Shown here in pieces: positions 7,136 through 15,600 of a DNA stretch of 19,640 bases. The stretch is taken from positions 1-19,640 of the forward strand of contig JAEERZ010000015.1 in NCBI GenBank assembly GCA_016286075.1. Direction: 5' to 3'. How positions within the stretch are numbered: the stretch's first letter is position 1; each line of letters opens with the position of its first letter. Source of the stretch: Selenomonadaceae bacterium. Its GTDB lineage: Bacteria > Bacillota > Negativicutes > Selenomonadales > Selenomonadaceae. A model generated the notes under the pieces. It saw only the letters and a program-made list of their open reading frames with translations. It had not been told where the DNA came from and did not search any database. The position numbers and the translations under genes are program-made.

Positions 7136-7164
7136 AGTATAGCACAGGTATTTTTTGAATGCAA
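7136..7164 (-). promoter_or_regulatory. Promoter of glnA
   Basis: On the minus strand -35 TTGCAT (7164-7159), a 17-nt spacer and -10 TATACT (7141-7136) with a TGC extension make a strong sigma-A type promoter. Predicted start is near 7129, giving a leader of about 107 nt. Confidence 0.85.
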
Positions 7165-7212
7165 GCGAAAAAATGATGAATACAAAATGCGCCGGCCTAT
7201 GATTTCCCTTGA

Positions 7213-7242
7213 TTGACAGAATCCCCCGCTTTTATCTATAAT
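7213..7242 (+). promoter_or_regulatory. Near-consensus promoter of the HTH-SGNH-flavodiiron operon
   Basis: A perfect -35 TTGACA (7213-7218) and perfect -10 TATAAT (7237-7242) are separated by 18 nt. The predicted start is near 7249. It is divergent from the glnA promoter, about 50 nt away. Confidence 0.9.
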
Positions 7243-7251
7243 GTATCAAAG

Positions 7252-7268
7252 ACGGCGCACAGCGCCGT
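7252..7268 (+). promoter_or_regulatory. Dyad just downstream of the promoter (operator or 5' hairpin)
   Basis: ACGGCGC and GCGCCGT form a perfect 7-bp inverted repeat around a 3-nt centre, starting a few bases after the predicted transcription start and ending 7 nt before the GGAGG ribosome site. It could be an operator for the HTH protein encoded next, or a stabilising hairpin at the 5' end of the mRNA. Confidence 0.55.
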
Positions 7269-7289
7269 ATACGCTGGAGGAATATTCAG

Positions 7290-7523
7290 ATGATGAATCG
7301 TATGATGGCGGAATGCCGCGCTGCGGGGCTGTCCGCCTCGGACGTCAGCAGCCGCTTCAAGATCCCGGCGGGCGTCGTGTCCCGGTGGGAGCGCGGCGAG
7401 CTTCGCCCGCCCGCATGGGTGGAAAGCATGGTCCGCAATTTCCTCGCCGACGAGCGCAGGAAAAATTATATAAAAAGCCGTCGAGGGCAGAACATCGGCG
7501 CGCAGCGGGGCTGGAAGAGATGA
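7290..7523 (+). CDS. Small XRE-like helix-turn-helix protein
   Basis: A 77-aa basic protein with one recognisable DNA-binding segment: residues 14-37 read as helix-turn-helix, and the recognition helix VVSRWERGELRPP (29-41) matches the SRWERGxxxPP signature of XRE/Cro-type proteins. The C-terminal third (54-77) is rich in arginine and lysine. No ligand or dimerisation domain is present. The start is ATG at 7290, 9 nt after GGAGG (7276-7280); a second ATG follows at once at 7293. It is the first gene behind a near-consensus promoter, and its stop codon overlaps the next start (ATGA at 7520-7523), implying coupled translation. It probably regulates its own operon through the dyad at 7252-7268, though this is inference. 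Being small, it could instead be a degenerate regulator. Confidence 0.75.
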   Translation: MMNRMMAECRAAGLSASDVSSRFKIPAGVVSRWERGELRPPAWVESMVRNFLADERRKNYIKSRRGQNIGAQRGWKR

Positions 7524-8974
7524 CCCGCCGCAAGAAGTCTGCGGTGCGAAAGGCGCGGCATACGCCCCTGTGGCGAAAGATTTCACGGGGATTGCGCATA
7601 ATCGCTTCTTTCGCCGCCTGCGCCCTCAGCCTCGCGCCCCCGTCCATGGACGCCCACGGCGCGACGGTCACGCAGCCGGCGCCTGAAATCCTGACGCGGA
7701 CGTCGGCACAGGCGCCCGTTTCCTATTCTCCGATACTGGCATGGACGAAAGAGTCCAACGCCGTGGCCTACCAGCTGGAATTCTTTCCCACCGCCGTCTC
7801 CGGCCTCGACCCGCAGGCGGAAGACGCGCGGGCGATTTTCCGCACCTCGGAAGTCTTCGAGAACGCAGTGAATTTGCCGCTGGACGAGATGCGGGCAGGG
7901 CTTCCCGACAGCCAGCCGCTTTGGTGGCGGGTCCGCGCCCTTGATTTGGACGGCGCGGCCATCAGCCCTTTCAGTCTTCCGGAACCGCTTTACACGAACG
8001 CGGCGCTGCCGCGCATGGAGACGCCGGTTCTGCATCCCGTTCCGGCGCAGGGACGCGGTTCGGCGATGCTGTTTCCCGTATACAGCTGGGTGCGCCCCCA
8101 TGACGCCAAGCAGTTTGAAATCGCGCTTTACGACGAGGACCCGGAGCGAAACGCGGAGGCCCAGCCCGTCGCAAGATGGCGCTCCTCCATCGCCGAGCAA
8201 TACGACGACGCGCCCCGTTCCGGCGACGCGACCTATTTTTGGCGTGTGCGCACGCTGGACAAGAAAGGAAGGCCCGGCGCATGGTCCGCGCCCTCGTCTT
8301 TCCGCATGGAAGAGAAGCACTGGGAGGTGGCGGTGCTGGGCGACAGCATCAGCCACGGCGGCGGTCATGTATCCCACGGACCGGAGGATTTGGAATACAG
8401 TTGGCTCGCCTATCTCGATTTTCCCGCGGTGAATCTTTCCCAGAGCGGAGACCTGACCAAGATGATGGCGGACCGCTTTGAACGGGACGTGCTCCCCTTC
8501 TCGCCGGACTATCTTTTGATCATGTGCGGCACCAACGACCTTCGGGCCGGGGAGTTCACCGTAGCCGAAGCCATAAAGAACATGGAGCGCATCAAGGAAA
8601 AATGCGTTTCTTACGGCATCCGCCCGATTTTCCTGACGCTGCCGCCCATCAACCCGTCGAATATCGGACGGGTTTTCGGAGAGGCGATCAACGACGAATG
8701 GCAGGCACGCTTCGCCGCATTCAACGACTATCTGCGGCAACAGCCGCATATCGACACGGCGGCGGCTTTCACGCCCTATGCGGCGAACGGCAATCTACCG
8801 GAATGGCTGGGGTACGACGGTCTCCACGAGGACGTCATCGGCAAGCAGCTGATCGCCGCCAGAGTCAATACGGGCTTTGAAGCCGCGAAACAGGCGGCGG
8901 ACGAATTTTTGCAAACGCAAGCGCAAATCAATGAGACTCGAAAGGAGACAATGACCGATGCTGAAAGCAATTGA
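7520..8974 (+). CDS. Exported SGNH/GDSL-family hydrolase
   Basis: A 484-aa protein with a basic N-terminus and hydrophobic segment (about 25-40), then AHGA, consistent with a signal peptide or anchor, so it probably acts outside the cytoplasmic membrane. Residues 50-265 form two beta-rich, fibronectin-III-like modules with repeating WWRVRALD (135-142) and FWRVRTLD (240-247). The C-terminal part is an SGNH hydrolase: block I GDSIS (nucleophile S276), block III GTND (337-340), block V DGLH (D433, H436). Such enzymes remove acyl groups from polysaccharides, peptidoglycan or lipids; the substrate here is unknown. The start ATG at 7520 overlaps the HTH stop codon; the longer open frame back to 7241 covers the promoter and HTH gene and is rejected. 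Its 3' end overlaps the flavodiiron gene by 17 nt, which is odd because the downstream product is cytoplasmic. Confidence 0.85.
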   Translation: MTRRKKSAVRKARHTPLWRKISRGLRIIASFAACALSLAPPSMDAHGATVTQPAPEILTRTSAQAPVSYSPILAWTKESNAVAYQLEFFPTAVSGLDPQAEDARAIFRTSEVFENAVNLPLDEMRAGLPDSQPLWWRVRALDLDGAAISPFSLPEPLYTNAALPRMETPVLHPVPAQGRGSAMLFPVYSWVRPHDAKQFEIALYDEDPERNAEAQPVARWRSSIAEQYDDAPRSGDATYFWRVRTLDKKGRPGAWSAPSSFRMEEKHWEVAVLGDSISHGGGHVSHGPEDLEYSWLAYLDFPAVNLSQSGDLTKMMADRFERDVLPFSPDYLLIMCGTNDLRAGEFTVAEAIKNMERIKEKCVSYGIRPIFLTLPPINPSNIGRVFGEAINDEWQARFAAFNDYLRQQPHIDTAAAFTPYAANGNLPEWLGYDGLHEDVIGKQLIAARVNTGFEAAKQAADEFLQTQAQINETRKETMTDAESN

Positions 8975-10121
8975 AATGAGAAAAGGAATTTACTGGGTCG
9001 GGGCCGTCGACTGGTCGATGCGGAGCTTCCACGGCTATTCGACGCGCCGCGGCTCCTCGTACAACGCCTATTTAATCCTCGACGAGAAAATCACGCTGAT
9101 CGACACGGTGAAAGCGCCCTTCGTCACAGAGCTTTTGGAGCGCGTCTCTTCCGTCGTCGACCCAAAGAAAATCGACTATATCATCTCGAACCATGTGGAG
9201 CCGGACCACTCCGGCAGCCTGCCAATCATGGCGAAATGCTGCCCAAACGCGAAAATCGTCACCAGCGCGCCGAACGGCCTCAAAGGACTGACCGGCCGCT
9301 ACGGCGAGCTCCCGTATCAGGCGGTCAAAACAGGCGAGACGCTGTCCCTCGGCAGCCGCAGCCTGTCCTTCGTCGCGACGCCGATGCTCCACTGGCCCGA
9401 CAGCATGGTCACCTACTGCCCGGAGGAAAAGATTCTGTTCTCCAACGACGCCTTCGGCCAGCATCTCGCGTCGAACCTCCGCTTCGACGACGAAAACGAC
9501 CTTCATATTATCATGGAGGAAGCGAAGAAATACTACGCGAATATTTTGATGCTCTACGGCAAGCAGGCGCAGACCGCGCTCTCCGCTCTCGGCGGCCTGC
9601 CCATCGAAACAATCCTGACCGGACACGGAATCTCGTGGCGCGCGCACATTCCCGAAATCCTTGACGCTTACAAAAAATGGAGCGCAGGCGAACTGGAGGA
9701 AAAAGCCGTCGTGGTCTTCGACAGCATGTGGGGCTCGACGGAGCGGCTGGCCCGCGCTATCACTGACGCGTTCACTGCGAAGGGCATCCCCGTCGCTTAC
9801 TTTGACCTGCGCGCCGACCACATCTCCGACGTCATTACCGAGGTGCTGACCGCGAAATATCTCGCCGTCGGGTCGCCCACCATCAACAACCAGATGATGC
9901 CGCCTGTCGCGGCGTTCCTCTGCTACCTGAAGGGCTTCGTTCCGAAAGGGCGACAGGCCTTCGCCTTCGGCTCCTTCGGCTGGGGCGGCCAGAGCGTCGG
10001 CCTCGTCGAGGACGAGCTCAAAGCCGCCGGCTGCGAAATCTGCCTCGAAAAGATCCGCGTCAAGGACGTGCCGACCCAGGACGACCTTGCCTCCCTGCGG
10101 GAAAAAATCCTCGCGCTGTAA
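8958..10121 (+). CDS. fprA: Flavodiiron protein (A-type flavoprotein, FprA-like)
   Basis: A cytoplasmic enzyme that reduces O2 to water and/or NO to N2O, protecting anaerobes. At 387 aa it is a class A flavodiiron protein: a metallo-beta-lactamase-like di-iron domain (1-245) then a flavodoxin domain (250-387), with no fused rubredoxin. The iron ligands are all present: HVEPDH (H79, E81, D83, H84), H145 in MLHWPDSM, D164 in FSNDAFGQH and H223 in GHG. The FMN phosphate loop is DSMWGSTERLA (255-265), with GSPTINN (305-311) and SFGWGG (339-344). The start is ATG at 8958, giving the usual MLKAI...GIYWVG N-terminus, with AAGGAG 10 nt upstream. It is last in the HTH-SGNH operon and ends in a shared terminator. 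The electron donor (rubredoxin or NADH:rubredoxin reductase) is not in the window. Confidence 0.95.
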   Translation: MLKAIEMRKGIYWVGAVDWSMRSFHGYSTRRGSSYNAYLILDEKITLIDTVKAPFVTELLERVSSVVDPKKIDYIISNHVEPDHSGSLPIMAKCCPNAKIVTSAPNGLKGLTGRYGELPYQAVKTGETLSLGSRSLSFVATPMLHWPDSMVTYCPEEKILFSNDAFGQHLASNLRFDDENDLHIIMEEAKKYYANILMLYGKQAQTALSALGGLPIETILTGHGISWRAHIPEILDAYKKWSAGELEEKAVVVFDSMWGSTERLARAITDAFTAKGIPVAYFDLRADHISDVITEVLTAKYLAVGSPTINNQMMPPVAAFLCYLKGFVPKGRQAFAFGSFGWGGQSVGLVEDELKAAGCEICLEKIRVKDVPTQDDLASLREKILAL

Positions 10122-10126
10122 TATCG

Positions 10127-10190
10127 ATACCGATAAAAAATAATCCCCTGTCGCCGCATCAGCGGAAACAGGGGATATTTTTATCGGTAT
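10127..10190. terminator. Shared bidirectional terminator between convergent operons
   Basis: ATACCGATAAAAAATAATCCCCTGT (10127-10151) pairs with 10168-10190 with a 2-nt bulge; CCCCTGT/ACAGGGG forms the core next to the loop, and A- and T-tracts lie in opposite arms. It begins 5 nt after the plus-strand stop at 10121 and ends 2 nt before the end of the minus-strand gene at 10193, so it serves both. Confidence 0.88.
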
Positions 10191-10192
10191 TT

Positions 10193-11830
10193 TTATTGCG
10201 CCCGCCGTTCTTCCATGTACGCCTTCAAATCAAAGGGCGGCTCGATGGCATAGCTCGCCTCGAACATCCGGTTCCAAGGGAAATGCACTTCCAAAAATTG
10301 CATGCCCTCTATCGGCGGCAGGTTTTCCTCCACGAATCGGCGCATGAACTGCGTCGCGCGCATCTCCGCCGCAGACTTTTTCCCGTCGAGGCTCGAATAC
10401 GCGCCCGACGAGCGGAACCAGCCGAGCTGACGCGCCACGATGCCGCGGATATTCGCCTGATACGCCCAATCGTCAATATAACGCGTCGTCAAAAGCTCGT
10501 CCATCGCGTCCGGCGTCATCTTCTCCGCCAGCATCCCGAGCCCCAGCACAAACCCCGTGCTGTTCGTCGGCGTGTTCCATCCGGAATACGCGCGGAGCTT
10601 ATAGAGCAGATCGCGGCTCTTCAGCATCTCCATCAGCGCGTTGTCGGAGCCGTTCGCGTACGCGATATCGGCTACGCAGGTCGCCTTGCCCGACTCCACG
10701 CTCTCCTGCACCAAGTCCGCAAAATACTTCGTGCCTTCCCGCGGTTTTCCGTCGTTCTTGCGGTCGTTGGCCTCGCCGGTGCGCCCGCTGGGATTCGTGT
10801 TCACCAGGAGGGTAAAATCCGCGTTCTTCGGCGAATTGACCAGCATGCCGCCCGCCGCCAGCACATGACCCTTGATGCTGTCCGAGATCTTCTCGTCGGA
10901 ATAGGCCGGTACCGTTTCGCCGCCGCGGCCCCAGTTATATCTCACATAGACGAAGGGCACCGACTTCGTCCAGTCGTTCACCGCCCGCGTCAACATCAGA
11001 AGCGCGAACTCGTCGATTCCCGCCAGAGCTTGGAACTTCGTCGGCGGCAGGTCCTTGCCCTCCTCCATCAGCTTGCGGCTCTCCATATGCGTCTGGGAAT
11101 AGGGCGCGTTGTCGTCTCGCCCCAACGCGAAATAATCAAAGGTCTTCGACCGGGCCAGCCCGATCATCGCGCGGCTCGCGGCAAAATTCTTGTTGCGGCG
11201 GGCCATCCAGTCCTTCATGGCCTTATCGGGGATCAGCCGCGTCAAAAACTCGTATTCTTTTTTCTCGCGGCGCGTCAAGCCTTCCGTATCCTGCTTGTCC
11301 GTCAAAGCCGTATAACGGAAGATATCGCTGCCGTAACTCGCGTAATAGCTCGGCTCTTCACCGCCCGACGCTTCCGCCGATCTCGGCGTACGCATGATAG
11401 AGCCCCAAACATAAAGCTTCATCTTCGGGTGCTGCTTTTTGAAAGAGCTGAACCGAGCCACCCGCTCTCGAATCTCCGATTCCTTGTAATCGTGCTTGCG
11501 CGAACCCACAAGGCTGCCGTACAGCAGCGTATCTGACGAAAGCACCGCGATATCCGCGTGCTTCGCATTGTCCTCCAGCCAGTCCCAAACCTTTTCGGGA
11601 TTCCCGAGCACGCCGCGGCTTCCTAAAATATCGTCCGGCGGGACTTCTATTTCCCAGCCCATCTTGCGGATCACGTCCGCCGTCTGCTCGTCGGAAATCG
11701 GGCGGTTGTCATGGGGCACAAACAAAATCCGGCCCCTGCTCGCATCCTGTTTTTTCGCAAAAGCGGGCTGCGCCGCGCAAAATACCGCGCAAAACACAAA
11801 AAGCGCAAGCCCTATCCAATACCGCTTCAT
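10193..11830 (-). CDS. Exported DUF4127 family protein
   Basis: A 545-aa protein with a clear Sec signal peptide: basic start, hydrophobic core (about 5-20), AFA then KK at 23-27. It is therefore probably secreted or periplasmic. Family landmarks of DUF4127 are the early FVPHDNRP (37-44), EVPPDDILGSRG (62-73), the LSSDTLLYGSLVGSR block (97-111) and YFALGRDDNAPYS (233-245). The biochemical function of the family is not established; the paired aspartates in the conserved blocks may bind a metal, which is a guess. The start ATG at 11830 overlaps the upstream stop as ATGA, with GGAGGAG upstream inside the preceding gene; a longer frame to 11869 would remove the signal peptide from the N-terminus and is rejected. 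It is second in a pair with the DUF2225 protein and ends at the shared terminator. Confidence 0.88.
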   Translation of the reverse strand: MKRYWIGLALFVFCAVFCAAQPAFAKKQDASRGRILFVPHDNRPISDEQTADVIRKMGWEIEVPPDDILGSRGVLGNPEKVWDWLEDNAKHADIAVLSSDTLLYGSLVGSRKHDYKESEIRERVARFSSFKKQHPKMKLYVWGSIMRTPRSAEASGGEEPSYYASYGSDIFRYTALTDKQDTEGLTRREKKEYEFLTRLIPDKAMKDWMARRNKNFAASRAMIGLARSKTFDYFALGRDDNAPYSQTHMESRKLMEEGKDLPPTKFQALAGIDEFALLMLTRAVNDWTKSVPFVYVRYNWGRGGETVPAYSDEKISDSIKGHVLAAGGMLVNSPKNADFTLLVNTNPSGRTGEANDRKNDGKPREGTKYFADLVQESVESGKATCVADIAYANGSDNALMEMLKSRDLLYKLRAYSGWNTPTNSTGFVLGLGMLAEKMTPDAMDELLTTRYIDDWAYQANIRGIVARQLGWFRSSGAYSSLDGKKSAAEMRATQFMRRFVEENLPPIEGMQFLEVHFPWNRMFEASYAIEPPFDLKAYMEERRAQ

Positions 11831-12516
11831 TTTCCTTCTCCTCCGCCCGCTTCGCGCACGTCCGTCCAAAGCGCACGCGCGCGCTCATAAATCTGCGGAT
11901 CCGTCGTGCGCAGATTCTGGTCGCCGATCAGGCGGCTGATATACTGCGTCGCCGTCTCGATTTCTCCAATCTCATAATAAATCGCGCCTACGAGAAAAAT
12001 CGCCATGGTGTCCGTCATAGTCCCGATCGGGTACCGTTCCGTCATCACCGACTGGTCGTAAAGCTCCGCCGCTTTCCTGAGCAGCGGCCTCTCGTGTTCC
12101 GCGTCGCCGGCAATACGATAGATCCACGCCAGCTTCAGATACATGCCCGCGCGGTGCGCCAGCGACGCGCCGATCATCTCCGCATAATAAATCGCCAGCT
12201 TGTACGAAGCCACCGCCTCCGGCACGCCTCGCGTCTCCGTGAACTTAAAGCCCACGCGCTTCGACCGCAAAAAATTCTCGATCTTCTCTTTGTGGCGCGT
12301 CGGAAGCGGCGTCATGAACGTCTTCTCGTCCGCCGCATAGCCGCAATGCTCGCAGACCCAAATCGCGTACAGGTACGGATTGAATCCCTTGTAATGCGTG
12401 CAAAAATCCACGTCCTTCTTCTCCGCGATAATCCGCGAGCGCGTTTTCGTCACCCGCGTGTTCGCGCCGCAAATCGGACACGGCTTCTCCACAACGAAAG
12501 TAAACCCTTCCGCCAC
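11827..12516 (-). CDS. DUF2225 family protein (zinc ribbon plus TPR-like helices)
   Basis: A 229-aa cytoplasmic protein. Its N-terminus has a zinc-ribbon pattern: CPIC (C13, C16) and CEHC (C55, C58), with C39 between. After about residue 90 it is helical and TPR-like (segments near 97-135 and 155-215), typical of DUF2225. The family has no established function; the layout suggests a protein- or RNA-binding adaptor. The start is GTG at 12516, with GGGGAG 8 nt upstream; a GTG at 12525 overlaps that ribosome site and is rejected. The stop overlaps the ATG of the DUF4127 gene, so the two are translationally coupled and probably work together. A TGGTATCAT extended -10 lies about 65 nt upstream. 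Confidence 0.85.
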   Translation of the reverse strand: MAEGFTFVVEKPCPICGANTRVTKTRSRIIAEKKDVDFCTHYKGFNPYLYAIWVCEHCGYAADEKTFMTPLPTRHKEKIENFLRSKRVGFKFTETRGVPEAVASYKLAIYYAEMIGASLAHRAGMYLKLAWIYRIAGDAEHERPLLRKAAELYDQSVMTERYPIGTMTDTMAIFLVGAIYYEIGEIETATQYISRLIGDQNLRTTDPQIYERARALWTDVREAGGGEGK

Positions 12517-12524
12517 AGCAATCA

Positions 12525-12530
12525 CTCCCC
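12525..12530 (-). promoter_or_regulatory. Ribosome binding site deciding the DUF2225 start
   Basis: GGGGAG lies 8 nt before the GTG at 12516 and directly abuts the alternative GTG at 12525, so the downstream GTG is the likelier start. Confidence 0.6.
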
Positions 12531-12578
12531 GACGGGAAAAAGTCCCGCTCTCTTCCTATTAAAAATTGAGGTGATGTT

Positions 12579-12587
12579 ATGATACCA
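12579..12587 (-). promoter_or_regulatory. Possible promoter of the DUF2225-DUF4127 operon
   Basis: TGGTATCAT on the minus strand fits an extended -10 element just after the glycogen operon terminator. No clear -35 is seen. A small hairpin CGGGA/TCCCG (12533-12537 with 12543-12547) lies between it and the ribosome site. Confidence 0.4.
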
Positions 12588-12597
12588 CAAAAGAAAG

Positions 12598-12635
12598 AGA
12601 AAAAAAAGCCGCCGCGCGTTTTTCGCACAGCGACT
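12598..12635 (-). terminator. Terminator of the glycogen operon
   Basis: On the minus strand AGTCGCTGTGCG (12635-12624) pairs with CGCGCGGCGGCT (12618-12607) across an AAAAA loop, 12 bp with three G-U pairs. A T-run follows the stem to 12600. It lies about 45 nt after the stop of the GH13-GH77 gene. Confidence 0.88.
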
Positions 12636-12681
12636 TTTGCCCTCTTTTTGTCAAAGGACTGACGAACACGGCTTTATTTCC

Positions 12682-15600
12682 TTATCGTCCGTACTTTTTC
12701 ACCAGCGCCGCCAAGCGTTCGGCAGCTTTTTCGTCCAGCTTGCCCGCCTTGACGCGCCAGCTCCAATTTCCCTCCGGCGTGCCGGGTAGGTTCATCCGAT
12801 GCCTGCCGTTCAGAGCGAGAATATCCTGCACCGGAACGACGGCCAGCCGCGCTTCCGATGCGTAAGCGGCTTCCACCAATTTCTCGGCGACTTTCTTCGC
12901 CGTTTCTTCGGCGCCGCCTTCCAGTTCCGGCATGACGCCGAGCCACGCGGCGACTTTCGCGCGGTCCTCGTAGCCGAGATCGTCGAGATACCATCCCGCC
13001 GCCGTATTGTTGTCGTGGGTGCCGGTATAAATCACGCAGTTTTCCGGCGCGGCGACGCCCGCACGAGGCGTGCCGTTGCCGAGACACTCGAACTCCATAA
13101 CCTTCATGCCCGGGAACCCGCTCGTCTCAAGCAGCCGTTCCACATCCTCGGACTGAACGCCGAGATCTTCGGCGACGATGGGGAGATTGTCCCCGAGCCG
13201 TTGACGGAGCGCATGGAGGAGCAAGACGCCGGGGCCTTTTTTCCATTGCCCGTTCTTCGCGGTGGTCTCCTTCGCATCGACCTCCCAGTAAGAGGCGAGC
13301 CCCCGGAAATGGTCGATGCGCACGACGTCCACCAAGGAGAGCAGCCGCGCCACGCGATTCGCCCACCAAGCGAAACCGTCCTTCTGCATCGCTTCCCAAT
13401 CATAAAGCGGATTGCCCCAGAGCTGCCCGTCCTCGCTGAAATAATCGGGCGGCACCCCCGCGACTTTCTCGGCGCGCCCGTCTTTTGCCAACGCAAACAG
13501 GGATCGATGCGCCCAGACGTCGGCGCTGTTCTGGGCCAAATAAAGGGGCATATCCCCGAAAATGCGAATTCCCTTCGAAGCGGCAAGATTGTGCAGCGAC
13601 TGCCACTGCCGATCGAAAAGATATTGCTGGAATTTCACGAAGGCGACGGCGTCCGCCGCCCGCTGACGAAGCGCTTCGAGAGCCGCAGGCTCGCGGTCGC
13701 GGAGGGAAGGCTCCCAATCCATCCAAGCTTTCCCGCCGTTCTCTTCCGACGCCGCCGTGAAAAGAGCGTAGTCGTCCAGCCACGCCGCCTCTTTTTCGCA
13801 AAACGCCGCAAAGTCCGCCGGCGGTTTTTTCTGGAACCGCTGCCACGCACGACGCAAGGCGCCCGCCTTGACCGCCCAGGCGCGAACGTAGTTGACCGCG
13901 CTGGCAGTACAGGGGTGAGACTGGGGCGACCCTCCCGAATAGGAACGAGAGCAGCCGAGCGCGGTCTTGCCCCATTCGAGATCGTCCTCGGTGAGCCAGC
14001 CGTCCCGCGCTATTTTTTCCGGCGAGAGCAGCAACGGATTTCCCGCGAAGGCCGAAGGCGGCTGATAGGGAGAATTACCCGGCCCGACGGGGCCGAGAGG
14101 CAGAATCTGCCATACACGCTGACCCGCCTTTTGCAGAAAATCGAGGAACCTTTCCGCCTCGTCGCCGATGTCGCCGACGCCCCATTCCGAAGGGAAGGAG
14201 GTCGGGTGCAGCAACACGCCCGCCATACGCGAAAAGCGGCGCGGCGGTTTCTTCTCCTGCCATACAGAAGCGGATATCGGCGGCAGCGTCACATGAAGCT
14301 GTCCGCCCTTGATGGAGAGAATCTTTTTCCCGTCGGGCGCGATTACCGAGCCGTCTGCGTCCGCCGCTCTCTTCGCGTCCGCGTTTTTCTCCTTTGCACC
14401 CTCCCACGGCTCCGTCTGATAAACCGAAACAAATTTTCCCGTAGCGAAGTCGCCGACGGGCAATTCTATCTTCACCGGCTCCTGCCCGCGATTCAGCGCG
14501 ACGACGAAAACGCCGTCCTCCGCCCCTTCGCCGAAAGCGTCGGCGTCGCCGCGCACGACGCGGGCGTATGCGTAAACGTCGCCTTCGGCAAGAATCGGAA
14601 CAAAGCCGCCAGTGGAAAGCGCGGCGTTTTCGTTCCGAAGCCGCACGGCCTCCTTCGCTTTCTCCCGAAGGGCCGCGTCGCCGCCCGCCCAATCGTAAGG
14701 AGCGCGGTTATACGGATCGCGGTATCCCTGCATGGCGATTTCGTCGCCGTAATAAATCGACGGCACGCCGGGGAATGTCATCTGCCAAACAAAAGCGACG
14801 GCAAGCCGTGCCCGTGCCAAGGCCAAATGATCCGCGTCAAGGCGGAAGCCCGCCCGTTCCGCCTCGCTTTCGCCCGGCTCCGGCGCTTCGCCCAGCAGCG
14901 TTGTGATTCGCTCCACGTCATGACTTCCCAACAGGTTCATCATGGCGTAAAAATTGTGTTTCGGATAATTTTCCCGCAGGCTCTCAATGCGCCGGGAAAC
15001 CGCCTTCCCGTTCGTGCGTCCCAGCAGGAAATCTAAAACAATCGTGCGGAACGGATAATTCATGGCGCCGTCGATCTCATGACCCGCGAGGTACATGCGC
15101 TGCTCGCCGTAACTGGACTTGTTCGACGCGTCTTCCCATACCTCGCCGATCAGCACCATATCTTTGTCGGTCTTTTTCAGCTCGCGATAAAACGCTTGGG
15201 AAAACTTCGGCGGCAGCTCGTCGATGACGTCGAGGCGCCAGCCGGAGACGCCGGCTTCCGCCCAATGATGCAATACGCTGTCCTTCGCCGTGATGATGAA
15301 TTCCATATAGCTTGGCTCGGTCTCCACAACGTTCGGCAGCGTCTCGAAGCCCCACCAGCTGTGATATTTATTCGGATACTCGATAAAATCGTACCATTTC
15401 GTATAGGGAGAATTCGGTGACTGCCACGCGCCGACGGAGTCATACGCGCCTTTCTTGTTGAAATAACGGCTGTTCGCTCCCGTGTGGCTGAAAACGCCGT
15501 CGAGGATGACGCGGATTCCTTCTTTTCTCGCCTCGCGGCAGAAGTCCGCGAATTCCTCGTTCGTCCCCAAAAGCGGGTCGATTTTTTTGTAATCGCCGGT

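Noticed and set aside
7241..7519. N-terminal extension of the SGNH hydrolase
   Set aside because: The extended frame would start inside the promoter -10, run through the HTH gene and bury the signal peptide. ATG at 7520 fits better.
14224..14300. Internal translation start that would yield a separate MalQ protein
   Set aside because: There is an ATG at residue 701, but no ribosome binding site precedes it and the frame is continuous through the linker.
12799..15036. Plus-strand open frame of about 745 codons opposite the GH13-GH77 gene
   Set aside because: The minus strand encodes complete catalytic motifs here; the opposite frame is a composition artefact. The same holds for the frame at 16310-17893 opposite glgA.
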